Source: Glaciecola sp947496235 (GTDB lineage: Bacteria; Pseudomonadota; Gammaproteobacteria; Enterobacterales; Alteromonadaceae). Taken from it: 64,000 nt of DNA. A model generated the notes under the pieces. The model made no database searches, was not told the DNA's origin, and saw nothing but the letters and a program-made list of their open reading frames with translations. The translations under genes and the position numbers were made by a program. Of the stretch, positions 45,849 to 54,018 are shown piece after piece (position 1 is the stretch's first letter; the number at the start of each line of letters is the position of its first letter). The stretch spans positions 1 through 64,000 of the forward strand of contig NZ_JBLWFH010000001.1 in NCBI RefSeq assembly GCF_050306235.1, read 5' to 3'.

Positions 45849-45935
45849 AATTCTATAAACTTCAACTTAAATTTAAATGGCACTAATTTGAAAAGCGGCA
45901 GTCAGAATTAAAGTGTTTTTAACAAGGTTGACTCG

Positions 45936-46451
45936 GTGAAAGCCTTAATAACTTCTTTATCACTTTCAATATTATTTGTCGCTACGGGCTATGCGTTACC
46001 TGAACCGAAAAAAATTCCAGTGCAAGGTGCAACGTCTGCTGACTGGAACAAAGATACCTTTTGGTACGAACCTTGGGGAAGTTCAGGTGTACATAAAGGA
46101 ATGGATATCTTTGCTAAAAAGGGCGAAGACGTATTAGCGTCTACGAATTTAGTCATTTTATTTAAAGGTGAAATAAATAAAGGCGGTAAGGTAGTTCTTG
46201 CACTTGGCCCCAAATGGCGTATTCATTATTTTGCCCACATGGATTCGCTAGATGAAAACCTTGGGATTTTCATGAATGTCGGTGAAAAGCTTGGGGAAGT
46301 TGGAAACACTGGAAACGCCCAAGGAAAACCGGCGCACCTGCATTATTCTGTCCGGAATCTCATTCCAAATCCCTCTAGAATTGACGATAGTACACAAGGT
46401 CATAAAAAGGCGTTTTTTATTAATCCTATAGAGTATTTACAGGCGCACTAA
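45936..46451 (+). CDS. M23 family (LytM-type) peptidase
   Basis: A 171-residue exported zinc endopeptidase-type protein. The start is GTG at 45936. The signal peptide ends near ATGYALPEP. The M23 zinc site is complete: His53 and Asp57 in HKGMDIFA, His101 in FAHMD, and His136 in HLHYSV (with His134). Such enzymes cut peptide crosslinks in murein; the compact size, with no LysM or coiled-coil region, suggests a simple cell-wall hydrolase. It converges with the photolyase-family gene, the stops being 2 bases apart. Confidence 0.85.
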   Translation: MKALITSLSLSILFVATGYALPEPKKIPVQGATSADWNKDTFWYEPWGSSGVHKGMDIFAKKGEDVLASTNLVILFKGEINKGGKVVLALGPKWRIHYFAHMDSLDENLGIFMNVGEKLGEVGNTGNAQGKPAHLHYSVRNLIPNPSRIDDSTQGHKKAFFINPIEYLQAH

Positions 46452-46452
46452 A

Positions 46453-47940
46453 CTATCGCGTTGAGTTTGAACCTGGTTTTGAGTGCAGTTTAAGAATACG
46501 TTTAGCTTCTTCTTGAACGTCTTTTCTATCGCGGAAACCCCAAAGCCTTAATCGCGCATTTTTACTACTTTCTTCAAGGTCAATGACAGGTGCAAAATAA
46601 TCTCTGTGAATGTCGAAATCTAATATCTGAGCGTCTAACGGCGGAATTTTCCAAGGTTCGTGAATATATTCAGTGGGTAATCGAGATAATTCCGGTACCC
46701 AGCGTTTTATAAAAACGCCATCTGGATCCTTTTCTTGAGATTGTTTGACAGGGTTATAAAGACGTAGTGTATTTGTGCCTGTTACACCTGCTTGCATCTG
46801 AATTTGAGGGTAATGGATGCCCGGCTCAAAATCGAGAAATTTTTGTGCAAGAAATATCGCAGCTTCGCGCCAGTCAACATTAAGATGATGAGTAAGAAAA
46901 CTGACTAGCATAGCTCGCATTCTAAAATTTACATATCCCGTCTGTTCTAACGCTCGAATACTTGCATCAATGATGGGATAACCGGTTTTACCAAGTTTCC
47001 ATGCCTGCAAACTTTCTTTTGATTGTTTACTTTCATCATACGGATAGGCTTCATAGGCTTTGTTCAAGGGACGGCTTTGCATCTCACATTCAGATTCAAA
47101 TTTTTGGATAAAATGACAGCGCCACTGTAAACGATCTTGAAAAGCAGAAATGGATTTTTGCCAACCTTTTCGATCATTATGTTGCAAACTATATTGCCAG
47201 ACTTGTTTAATACTCAAGTTTCCCCATGCTAAATAAGGCGATAATCGACTACAACTGCTGCGAGCTATGCTTGGATTACCTATATTTCCGAAATATGATC
47301 TACCACGTTCCTTATAAAAGTCGCGCATCGTATGCCAAGCAGCTTGTTCGCCACCATATTGAAAAACTGGATTTTTTTCAGTCCAAGATTGTGGTGTGGT
47401 AAAGCGTTCGATATTTATTGCTTGATGTTCAACCCATTGAGCTTGCTGTAAGTCGGGGTCATTGGTAGCTGTGGACAAGGTTTTAACTCTATACTTTCTC
47501 CAGTCATTCCTATTGGATAAGCGTCTTCGGACTGCGCCATAATCAGATTCCTGCCACTTTATGTTTAACTGATTGCAAAGAGTTGCTACGGCTTTATCTC
47601 GTTGAAAAGTATTCAAGGTGCCAGTTTCTTGATAACTAAATAGCCATCGCATGCCAAGACGGTGTAAACAACTGAATAGATTCTCTGCATTCTGTTTTAC
47701 AATCAGAATAGATGTATTAAACGCTTGTAACTGTGAGTTTAAATCTTTAAGTGACTGGTAAATAAATCGCCAATGTCGAATATCCATGTGAGGATCTTCC
47801 AGCAGTAGGGGTTCGACCAAATAAACCAATAAAATGGGTTTTTGCAATTTAATAGCGTTGAAAAGCGGTTCATGATCTAACAATCTAAGATCACGTTTAA
47901 ACCAAACCACTGAAAAACCTGTCTCTATTTGCTTTTCCAT
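46453..47940 (-). CDS. Cryptochrome/photolyase family protein, uncharacterised branch
   Basis: A 495-residue flavoprotein of the photolyase/cryptochrome superfamily. The N-terminal Rossmann domain (VVWFKRDLRLLDHEPLFNAI) may bind an antenna cofactor. The C-terminal FAD domain has SRLSPYLAWGNLS, WKLGKTGYPIIDASIRALEQ and VNFRMRAMLVSFLTHHL. It differs from both class I CPD photolyase and CRY-DASH in the same cluster, for instance in GIHYPQIQMQAGVTGTNT where others have a W-rich ASNxxNWQW segment. Its start overlaps the cry-DASH stop by 16 bases, so the two are translationally coupled. The lesion or signalling role is unknown. Confidence 0.83.
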   Translation of the reverse strand: MEKQIETGFSVVWFKRDLRLLDHEPLFNAIKLQKPILLVYLVEPLLLEDPHMDIRHWRFIYQSLKDLNSQLQAFNTSILIVKQNAENLFSCLHRLGMRWLFSYQETGTLNTFQRDKAVATLCNQLNIKWQESDYGAVRRRLSNRNDWRKYRVKTLSTATNDPDLQQAQWVEHQAINIERFTTPQSWTEKNPVFQYGGEQAAWHTMRDFYKERGRSYFGNIGNPSIARSSCSRLSPYLAWGNLSIKQVWQYSLQHNDRKGWQKSISAFQDRLQWRCHFIQKFESECEMQSRPLNKAYEAYPYDESKQSKESLQAWKLGKTGYPIIDASIRALEQTGYVNFRMRAMLVSFLTHHLNVDWREAAIFLAQKFLDFEPGIHYPQIQMQAGVTGTNTLRLYNPVKQSQEKDPDGVFIKRWVPELSRLPTEYIHEPWKIPPLDAQILDFDIHRDYFAPVIDLEESSKNARLRLWGFRDRKDVQEEAKRILKLHSKPGSNSTR

Positions 47941-49187
47941 TTCGCTATAAAATGTCCGTCGGGATCGTAAGTTTGAGTTTGTTTTTCTAAGTTAAATTGT
48001 CGATGTCCTCTGGGATCGCTGCCAACGCCAGCAAGGTATTGCCAATTGCCATAATTGCTCGCCACATCAAAATCAATCAGTTGCTGTTCGAAAAAAGCAG
48101 CGCCGTAGCGCCAATCAAGGCCTAATTCATGGACAAAGCAGCTGGCAACTAACTGTCGACCTCTATTTGACATAAAACCAGTCGTATTCAGTTGTCGCAT
48201 ACAAGCATCTACAATTGCGTATCCTGTTTTACCTTGTCGCCAACTATTGAACTTTTCGTCGCTATGATTAGTGTTAGGTACTTTTTGCTGAATGCCTGCA
48301 AAGTGAAAAAAGTCTTTACCGTGCTTTAAATGGGACCAATGGAAAAACTCACGCCACAATAATTCAAAAAACAGCCAATAGGTGGAATCGTTTTTTATTC
48401 TCGATTGCTCGTATTCTTTGATTTTTTCTAGCACTCGAGCAGGGGATACACAACCTAGCGCCAAATAGGCAGATAGCCGACTAGAAAAATCCCACCCATC
48501 GAGACCATTACGTGTTTGTTTATATTCTTGTAAGCTATCAGTTTCAAAAAAGTAATCTTGTATTCTTAGTTGAGCTCCTTTTTCTCCGCCAATATAGTCA
48601 AGATCCTTAGGCATCCCAAACTCGTATATGGGCATCCCTTCTAATTTAACTTCCATCGGTGCTACATTAATTTTACTAGGAAATTCCAAAGGTTTTCTTG
48701 GGTCGCTATATTTCTCTACTTTATTTCTAAACGGCGAAAATACATTAGGCATGTCGGGTAATGCGAAAGGAAGGTTATCTTGCTTAAAAAGATAGTGAGA
48801 ATTGCTTTGGGTAAAACTGATATTAGTAAGCTTTTGTTTAAGTAAGTTAACCTGAGAAACTTCGTTATAACCAAAGTGCTTTTCAAGGCTTAGATGTTGA
48901 ATTTGGTTTTGTTTGATAAAGTCAGGAATAAGATCAACAGGATCGCCTTGCAAAACAAACAAATCTACACCCACATCCTTCAGTCTTTTTCGCAAATCTA
49001 CTAATGAGGATTGCAGAAATGCAAGACGATGTTTCCCCATAGCTACGCAATCATACGCATTTTTAATAAACCATTTAGGTTCCACAACAAAGACTGCAAC
49101 TAATTGTGTGCTTTGTTCAACTGCGGTAATAAGCGCTTCGTTATCATCAAGTCTTAAGTCGAACCTAAACCAATGTAAACTTTTCAC
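47925..49187 (-). CDS. Cryptochrome DASH
   Basis: A 420-residue CRY-DASH flavoprotein, a group that repairs CPD lesions in single-stranded DNA and may also signal. The N-terminus LHWFRFDLRLDDNEAL is the photolyase Rossmann start. DASH hallmarks are VFSPFRNKVEKY, the STYWLFFELLWREFF segment, the FAD region WRQGKTGYAIVDACMRQL, and NRGRQLVASCFVHELGLDWR. The DASH-specific NYGNWQYLAGVGSDPRG is also present. It is divergently transcribed from phrB, with 116 bases between. Confidence 0.92.
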   Translation of the reverse strand: MKSLHWFRFDLRLDDNEALITAVEQSTQLVAVFVVEPKWFIKNAYDCVAMGKHRLAFLQSSLVDLRKRLKDVGVDLFVLQGDPVDLIPDFIKQNQIQHLSLEKHFGYNEVSQVNLLKQKLTNISFTQSNSHYLFKQDNLPFALPDMPNVFSPFRNKVEKYSDPRKPLEFPSKINVAPMEVKLEGMPIYEFGMPKDLDYIGGEKGAQLRIQDYFFETDSLQEYKQTRNGLDGWDFSSRLSAYLALGCVSPARVLEKIKEYEQSRIKNDSTYWLFFELLWREFFHWSHLKHGKDFFHFAGIQQKVPNTNHSDEKFNSWRQGKTGYAIVDACMRQLNTTGFMSNRGRQLVASCFVHELGLDWRYGAAFFEQQLIDFDVASNYGNWQYLAGVGSDPRGHRQFNLEKQTQTYDPDGHFIAKWKSK

Positions 49188-49303
49188 GTTTAATCCAAGG
49201 CAACTATTTTCTTTCTGTGTTTTACCTCCATGGCGTTAATTTCGATCGTTTTTTACCTAACTAGAGTAAATATCAGCATAAGTAACTGGAGAATAATATT
49301 TAC

Positions 49304-50728
49304 ATGGCCAATACCATAGTTTGGTTTAGACAAGACTTACGTTTAAATGATAATCCTGCGTTAGCAGCAGCTTGCGAAAAAGGCTCGGTGATACCGGTTT
49401 TTATTTATGACGAAACTTTAGATGAAAAATATCAGCCAGGCGGGGCTTCAAAATGGTGGTTACATCATGCCTTAATGGATCTTTCATCTTCCTTGGATAA
49501 CAAACTCATCGTAAAAAAAGGTAAGCCTAAAGAAATATTAGGTGACCTTATCGAACAATTTGATGCCAAGTATCTATGCTGGAACCGCATGTACGAGCCA
49601 TGGGCGCGTTCAAGAGACCAAGAAATCAAAGAGCACTTTAAAGAGCAGGGCGTAGTAGTCGCCAGCTTTAATGGCTCATTGTTATGGGAACCTATGGAAG
49701 TCAAAAATCAATCAGGTGAACCCTATAAAGTATATACACCTTACTATCGTAAAGGCTGCTTAAATCAGCCCTCACCACGATATCCACTAGAACGCGTAAA
49801 ACCGAAGATTTCTGAAGGACTCGATGTAAATTCGCAAAAGCAAATTGAGGAATTAGAGCTTTTACCGACCATTTCATGGGATGAAGAAATTGCAAAGCAG
49901 TGGACAGCATCTGAAAGAGCCGCAGGTCAAAATCTTCAGATATTTATAAAAAATGCAATAACTGATTATGCTGATGACCGCAACATTCCCTCAATTAAAG
50001 GGACAAGTCGATTATCACCTTACTTACACTTCGGTCAAATTTCACCTAATCAAGTTTGGTATGCCATACACGAGGCCTTTCATGGCAACACCTCCGGTAA
50101 AGGCGTCGATACCTATTTAAGCGAGATAGGCTGGCGAGAGTTTTCTTATTACCTGCTTTATCACTTTCCGGATATTGGTGAAAAAAATTATAACCAGAAA
50201 TTTGATAAATTCCCTTGGCGTACTAATCAAATTGAACTCGAAGCTTGGCAAACAGGAAACACTGGCGTTCCTATAGTGGATGCGGGTATGCGGGAGCTTT
50301 GGAAAACCGGCTATATGCACAATAGGGTAAGAATGGTTGTGGGTTCCTATTTGGTAAAAAATCTTCTGTTAGATTGGCGCCAGGGAGAACGGTGGTTTTG
50401 GGATTGTTTACTCGATGCTGACAGCGCCAGTAATGCTGCGAGTTGGCAATGGGTCGCTGGTTCAGGTGCAGATGCTGCACCGTATTTTAGAGTGTTTAAT
50501 CCAGTGCTTCAGGGAGAAAAATTTGATAAAGAAGGCGAATACGTTAAACAATATTGTCCAGAATTGAGCAAACTTCCCAAAAAATACATACACAAACCTT
50601 GGGAAGCACCACCAGAAGTACTTCAAGACGCCGGAATTGAATTAGGAAAAGATTATCCCAAGCCCTTAGTGGACCTAAAAGATTCGCGTAACAGAGCATT
50701 AGATGCTTTTAATCAAATAAAAGGCTAG
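49304..50728 (+). CDS. phrB: Deoxyribodipyrimidine (CPD) photolyase, class I
   Basis: Light-driven repair of cyclobutane pyrimidine dimers with FADH-. The 474-residue length equals E. coli PhrB (472). The N-terminal antenna domain is at residues 1-130 (TIVWFRQDLRLNDNPALAAA). The FAD/DNA domain includes SRLSPYLHFGQISPNQVW and WQTGNTGVPIVDAGMREL. RMVVGSYLVKNLLLDWRQGERWFWD and ASNAASWQWVAGSGADAAPY complete the class I signature. The FeS photolyase gene follows after 6 bases. Confidence 0.94.
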   Translation: MANTIVWFRQDLRLNDNPALAAACEKGSVIPVFIYDETLDEKYQPGGASKWWLHHALMDLSSSLDNKLIVKKGKPKEILGDLIEQFDAKYLCWNRMYEPWARSRDQEIKEHFKEQGVVVASFNGSLLWEPMEVKNQSGEPYKVYTPYYRKGCLNQPSPRYPLERVKPKISEGLDVNSQKQIEELELLPTISWDEEIAKQWTASERAAGQNLQIFIKNAITDYADDRNIPSIKGTSRLSPYLHFGQISPNQVWYAIHEAFHGNTSGKGVDTYLSEIGWREFSYYLLYHFPDIGEKNYNQKFDKFPWRTNQIELEAWQTGNTGVPIVDAGMRELWKTGYMHNRVRMVVGSYLVKNLLLDWRQGERWFWDCLLDADSASNAASWQWVAGSGADAAPYFRVFNPVLQGEKFDKEGEYVKQYCPELSKLPKKYIHKPWEAPPEVLQDAGIELGKDYPKPLVDLKDSRNRALDAFNQIKG

Positions 50729-50734
50729 TCTGCT

Positions 50735-52273
50735 ATGGCAAATCTATGTGTTATTCTTGGTGATCAGCTTTCAACGCAGATATCTTCCTTAGATAAAATA
50801 AAACCCAAAAAAGACTGGGTGCTGATGGCAGAAGTAAAAAACGAGGCTAGTTACGTAAAACATCATAAGAAGAAAATAGCCTTTGTGTTTTCTGCTATGC
50901 GTCACTTCGCTGAAGAGCTGCAAGAATCTAATTATCAGGTGCATTACACCAAATACTTAGATGACGACAACAAGGGTAGTATTTTTGAGCAAGTCAAAGC
51001 GTTCTGTGATGCTCACGAGGTTGATAATATTTTCATTGCACATCCAGGTGAACACAGGCTATGGGAAGACGTTCAATGCTGGCATGATAAACTAAATGTG
51101 AAAGTAGAAATTACGCCAGACAACCGATTTATCGCAGATAAAGCCTTCTTTTCAGAATGGGCTCAAGGACGAAAACAACTGCGAATGGAGTATTTTTATC
51201 GCGAAATGCGTAAACAACAAAAGGTTCTTCTAGATGAAGGTGAACCTGTCGGCGGTAAATGGAATTATGATGAAAAAAACAGGGAGTCTTTACCAAAAGG
51301 TCATAAACTTCCTAAGCCCGATAGTTTTAAACCTGATGACACCACACAAGAAGTTATTGAATTGGTTACTAATACCTTTTCAGACCACTTCGGTAATATT
51401 GAAAACTTTCATTATGCCGTTACCCGCAAACAAGCCCTTAACGTTTTATCATCCTTTATAGAAAATCGATTACCCGCTTTTGGTAAGTATCAAGATGCAA
51501 TGGCTCAGGGAGAGCCTTGGATGTATCACTCGCATCTTAGTTTGTACATAAATACAGGACTGTTAATGCCCATGGAAGTCATTAAAGCTGCTGAACAGGC
51601 CTATCATGATGGCAGTGCACCATTGAATTCGGTGGAGGGATTTATACGCCAAATACTGGGATGGCGTGAGTACGTAAGGGGGTTTTATTGGCATTTTATG
51701 CCTGATTATTTAAGCAAAAACTTTTTCTTAGCGCAGCGAAAGCTTCCTGAGTTTTTCTGGACCGCAGACACCAAAATGAACTGTCTTAAACAATGCATTA
51801 CAGAAACAAGAGATAATGCTTATGCACACCATATTCAAAGACTTATGGTCTTGGGGAATTTTGCTTTATTGGCTGGTCTTTCCACTAAAGAAGTAAACGA
51901 ATGGTATTTAATCGTTTATGCGGATGCCTATGAGTGGGTGGAACTGCCCAATGTGAGCGGCATGATACTATTTGCAGATGGTGGCAAGCTTGCTAGTAAA
52001 CCCTATGCAGCCAGTGGTTCTTATATCAATAAGATGTCCAATTATTGTCAGCACTGCGAATATTCAGTAAAAGAAAAGACGGGAGAGCAAGCTTGTCCCT
52101 TTAATTATTTGTATTGGCACTTTTTGATTCGTCATAAAGAAAAACTCTCTAACAATCACAGAATGTCCATGATTTACAATACATTATCTAAAATGGATGA
52201 GGACAAAGTGAATAGAATGTACGATGATGCCGAAGATTTTTTAAAGCGCATGAGCAAAAATGAAGAAGTCTGA
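50735..52273 (+). CDS. (6-4) photolyase with iron-sulfur cluster (FeS-BCP/CryPro family)
   Basis: Bacterial photolyase-related protein (DPRP family), 512 residues, expected to repair (6-4) photoproducts. The start ANLCVILGDQLSTQISSLD is the family N-terminus. Four cysteines at residues 350, 438, 441 and 454 lie in MNCLKQC, NYCQHCEY and ACPFNYLYWHF. They fall at the same positions as the [4Fe-4S] ligands of Agrobacterium PhrB, which makes the assignment firm. It is co-transcribed with phrB, and its end overlaps the DUF2256 gene by 14 bases. Confidence 0.93.
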   Translation: MANLCVILGDQLSTQISSLDKIKPKKDWVLMAEVKNEASYVKHHKKKIAFVFSAMRHFAEELQESNYQVHYTKYLDDDNKGSIFEQVKAFCDAHEVDNIFIAHPGEHRLWEDVQCWHDKLNVKVEITPDNRFIADKAFFSEWAQGRKQLRMEYFYREMRKQQKVLLDEGEPVGGKWNYDEKNRESLPKGHKLPKPDSFKPDDTTQEVIELVTNTFSDHFGNIENFHYAVTRKQALNVLSSFIENRLPAFGKYQDAMAQGEPWMYHSHLSLYINTGLLMPMEVIKAAEQAYHDGSAPLNSVEGFIRQILGWREYVRGFYWHFMPDYLSKNFFLAQRKLPEFFWTADTKMNCLKQCITETRDNAYAHHIQRLMVLGNFALLAGLSTKEVNEWYLIVYADAYEWVELPNVSGMILFADGGKLASKPYAASGSYINKMSNYCQHCEYSVKEKTGEQACPFNYLYWHFLIRHKEKLSNNHRMSMIYNTLSKMDEDKVNRMYDDAEDFLKRMSKNEEV

Positions 52274-52418
52274 TTTACCTCAAAAAACGTGCATTGTATG
52301 CGGTCTTCCATTTAGTTGGCGGAAAAAATGGGAGCGATGCTGGGAAGATGTTAAATACTGTTCTGAGCGGTGCAGACGAAACAAGCACAATCAGACAGCA
52401 AATTTCAAATCCAAATAA
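52260..52418 (+). CDS. DUF2256 family small zinc-ribbon-like protein
   Basis: A 52-residue protein found by reading the +1 frame across the end of the photolyase gene. It has two cysteine pairs, TCIVCGLPF and YCSERCRR, around a conserved WRKKWERCWEDVKYC core. This is the DUF2256 pattern, and these genes often lie next to photolyases. Zinc binding is likely; function unknown. The ATG sits inside the last codons of the photolyase gene, so translation is coupled. It is basic, and it ends 9 bases before the convergent DUF3307 gene. Confidence 0.85.
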   Translation: MKKSDLPQKTCIVCGLPFSWRKKWERCWEDVKYCSERCRRNKHNQTANFKSK

Positions 52419-52427
52419 ACCGCATAA

Positions 52428-53162
52428 TTACGCTAATATTTGGCTAACACCAATACCAACAATCAGCGCTGTTCCAATACTTAAAAGACTTCCGAGCATT
52501 ATATATTCAGTTAGCTTGCGGTCTTTTTGTTGTCGCATATCCCCAAATCTGAAGACACTTTTTGCAGCAAGTAGAAAACCTACTCCGGAATATTGACCGA
52601 TTAAAATGAAAGTTAACACTAAAAAGCGTTCTAAAATGCCAATCCATTCGCCTGCATTTTCCAAACCTTGATTATCTTTATCTTTGGTCAGTACTTTGGT
52701 GTAAGGATTTAGGGTCAATTGAATAACAAAAGATAATGGGCGACTAACAAAAATGTAAGCCGTTATAACCGCTAAGGTTTGTACGTTCAGTAGCTGATGG
52801 CTCTGACTTATTACAGATGCCATATTGTGATTATTTAAATAAAGGCTAACAGCGAACAAAATTAGGATATGGGCGCATTGATCAATTAAAAACGCACGAA
52901 TGGAAAAGACCTGATAACACTTCCATATATCAATTGCATAATGGGTTAACACTATAGTAAAGAGCGCGATAAAATAGTTCAGGGCAAAGCCATCTAAAAG
53001 AATGAACAGGACTATTGCATTGAGTACTAAATGCACTAAAACGTGCTTTAACAATCCAATACTTTTTATTTTGAATTTAATTTTTGATTGAATCCATGCG
53101 TCTTTTTGCAGAAAAAAATCCGCCACAAAATGAATACACAAAAGACTAAAGAAAATTAGCAT
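52428..53162 (-). CDS. DUF3307 family membrane protein
   Basis: A 244-residue membrane protein with about six hydrophobic segments. The N-terminus has the DUF3307 opening HFVADFFLQKDAWIQSK, and the next region, HVLVHLVLNAIVLF, is the family's conserved histidine-containing helix. THYAIDIWKCY and LIDQCAHILILF also fit. Function unknown. The gene overlaps the SatD-like gene upstream by 7 bases, so the two are translated together. Confidence 0.83.
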   Translation of the reverse strand: MLIFFSLLCIHFVADFFLQKDAWIQSKIKFKIKSIGLLKHVLVHLVLNAIVLFILLDGFALNYFIALFTIVLTHYAIDIWKCYQVFSIRAFLIDQCAHILILFAVSLYLNNHNMASVISQSHQLLNVQTLAVITAYIFVSRPLSFVIQLTLNPYTKVLTKDKDNQGLENAGEWIGILERFLVLTFILIGQYSGVGFLLAAKSVFRFGDMRQQKDRKLTEYIMLGSLLSIGTALIVGIGVSQILA

Positions 53163-53776
53163 GCGGCTTGTTCCAAAATTAAGTTTTCATAGGTCATTAG
53201 ATAATCTTTAACTAATTCAGCGTTGGCTCTCGCAAGGTGCGTGCTCACATTCTGGCGGGTAGTAGACAGCATATCTGCAATGGTTTGATGATCTGTAAAA
53301 CCACTGTATACATACATAAATAACACTTCTGCTTGTTTTTGGGTGAGACCATTAATGACATTGTGTAAAAATTTAGTAGATAAGGTTAAATCAACACTTT
53401 GCAGGTTTTGTGAACTCACTAATGCTAGGTCACCACTTTTAACTTTATCTAATGTACGCCCTGATAAAATGTAGACAGGTCCCATTTTATTTGAAATTGT
53501 CTGCTTCCCGATGGCTAAAGATTGAGTAAGATAAATTGGACTTTTTTCAATTGCATACATCATACGCAATCGTACCAATAACAGCACTAACATGGCACAT
53601 TCAGGACGCTTGTAGGTGATTTGAAAGGCGTCTCCACGAAATTGTTCAAACGTAAAACTATAATTTTGCGACATTGAAACTAATTGTTCTGTCAAAATTG
53701 CAATTACTTGCTCGTACTGTTGTGCGGAAAGTTTGGTACTTTCAACTATGTCGGAGGTTTCGACAGCTATCAGCAT
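53156..53776 (-). CDS. SatD-like regulator with C-terminal helix-turn-helix
   Basis: A 206-residue protein with two parts. Residues 1-130 begin with VETSDIVESTKLS and contain EQFRGDAFQITYK, a layout resembling the nucleotide-cyclase-like fold of SatD proteins (family assignment by eye). Residues 140-190 (LTQKQAEVLFMYVYSGFTDHQTIADMLSTTRQNVSTHLARA) form a sigma-region-4/LuxR-like helix-turn-helix. It lies directly upstream of and overlapping DUF3307, its frequent companion. A role in sensing a nucleotide and controlling the DUF3307 unit is inference. Confidence 0.68.
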   Translation of the reverse strand: MLIAVETSDIVESTKLSAQQYEQVIAILTEQLVSMSQNYSFTFEQFRGDAFQITYKRPECAMLVLLLVRLRMMYAIEKSPIYLTQSLAIGKQTISNKMGPVYILSGRTLDKVKSGDLALVSSQNLQSVDLTLSTKFLHNVINGLTQKQAEVLFMYVYSGFTDHQTIADMLSTTRQNVSTHLARANAELVKDYLMTYENLILEQAAC

Positions 53777-54018
53777 TATCTAGCCCAATTTAACTATATT
53801 CATTTGCATCATACAGAGAAAGCGTATAAATGCAAATAAATATGTTTGCAATTATGTTTTGCAAATGAATTCGTATTTAAATATGAGCTTAACTGTTTAA
53901 TTTATTTGGCATAATGCAAACAAACTATTAAGGTAGAGTTAAAACACCGGTTTGTGATCTAAATTTACGGTTACATCTGAATAAACTGCTAATATTAATA
54001 AACAACGAGAGAAGCTTC

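Noticed and set aside
45440..45883. A 147-residue minus-strand frame covering the small gene at 45504-45848.
   Set aside because: The plus-strand gene has an AAGGAG ribosome site and fits an operon with the lipoprotein. The minus frame has neither and its composition looks like a shadow.
52294..52596. A 100-residue plus-strand frame across the DUF2256/DUF3307 junction.
   Set aside because: It is out of frame with the DUF2256 gene, which has clear zinc-ribbon cysteines, and antisense to DUF3307.
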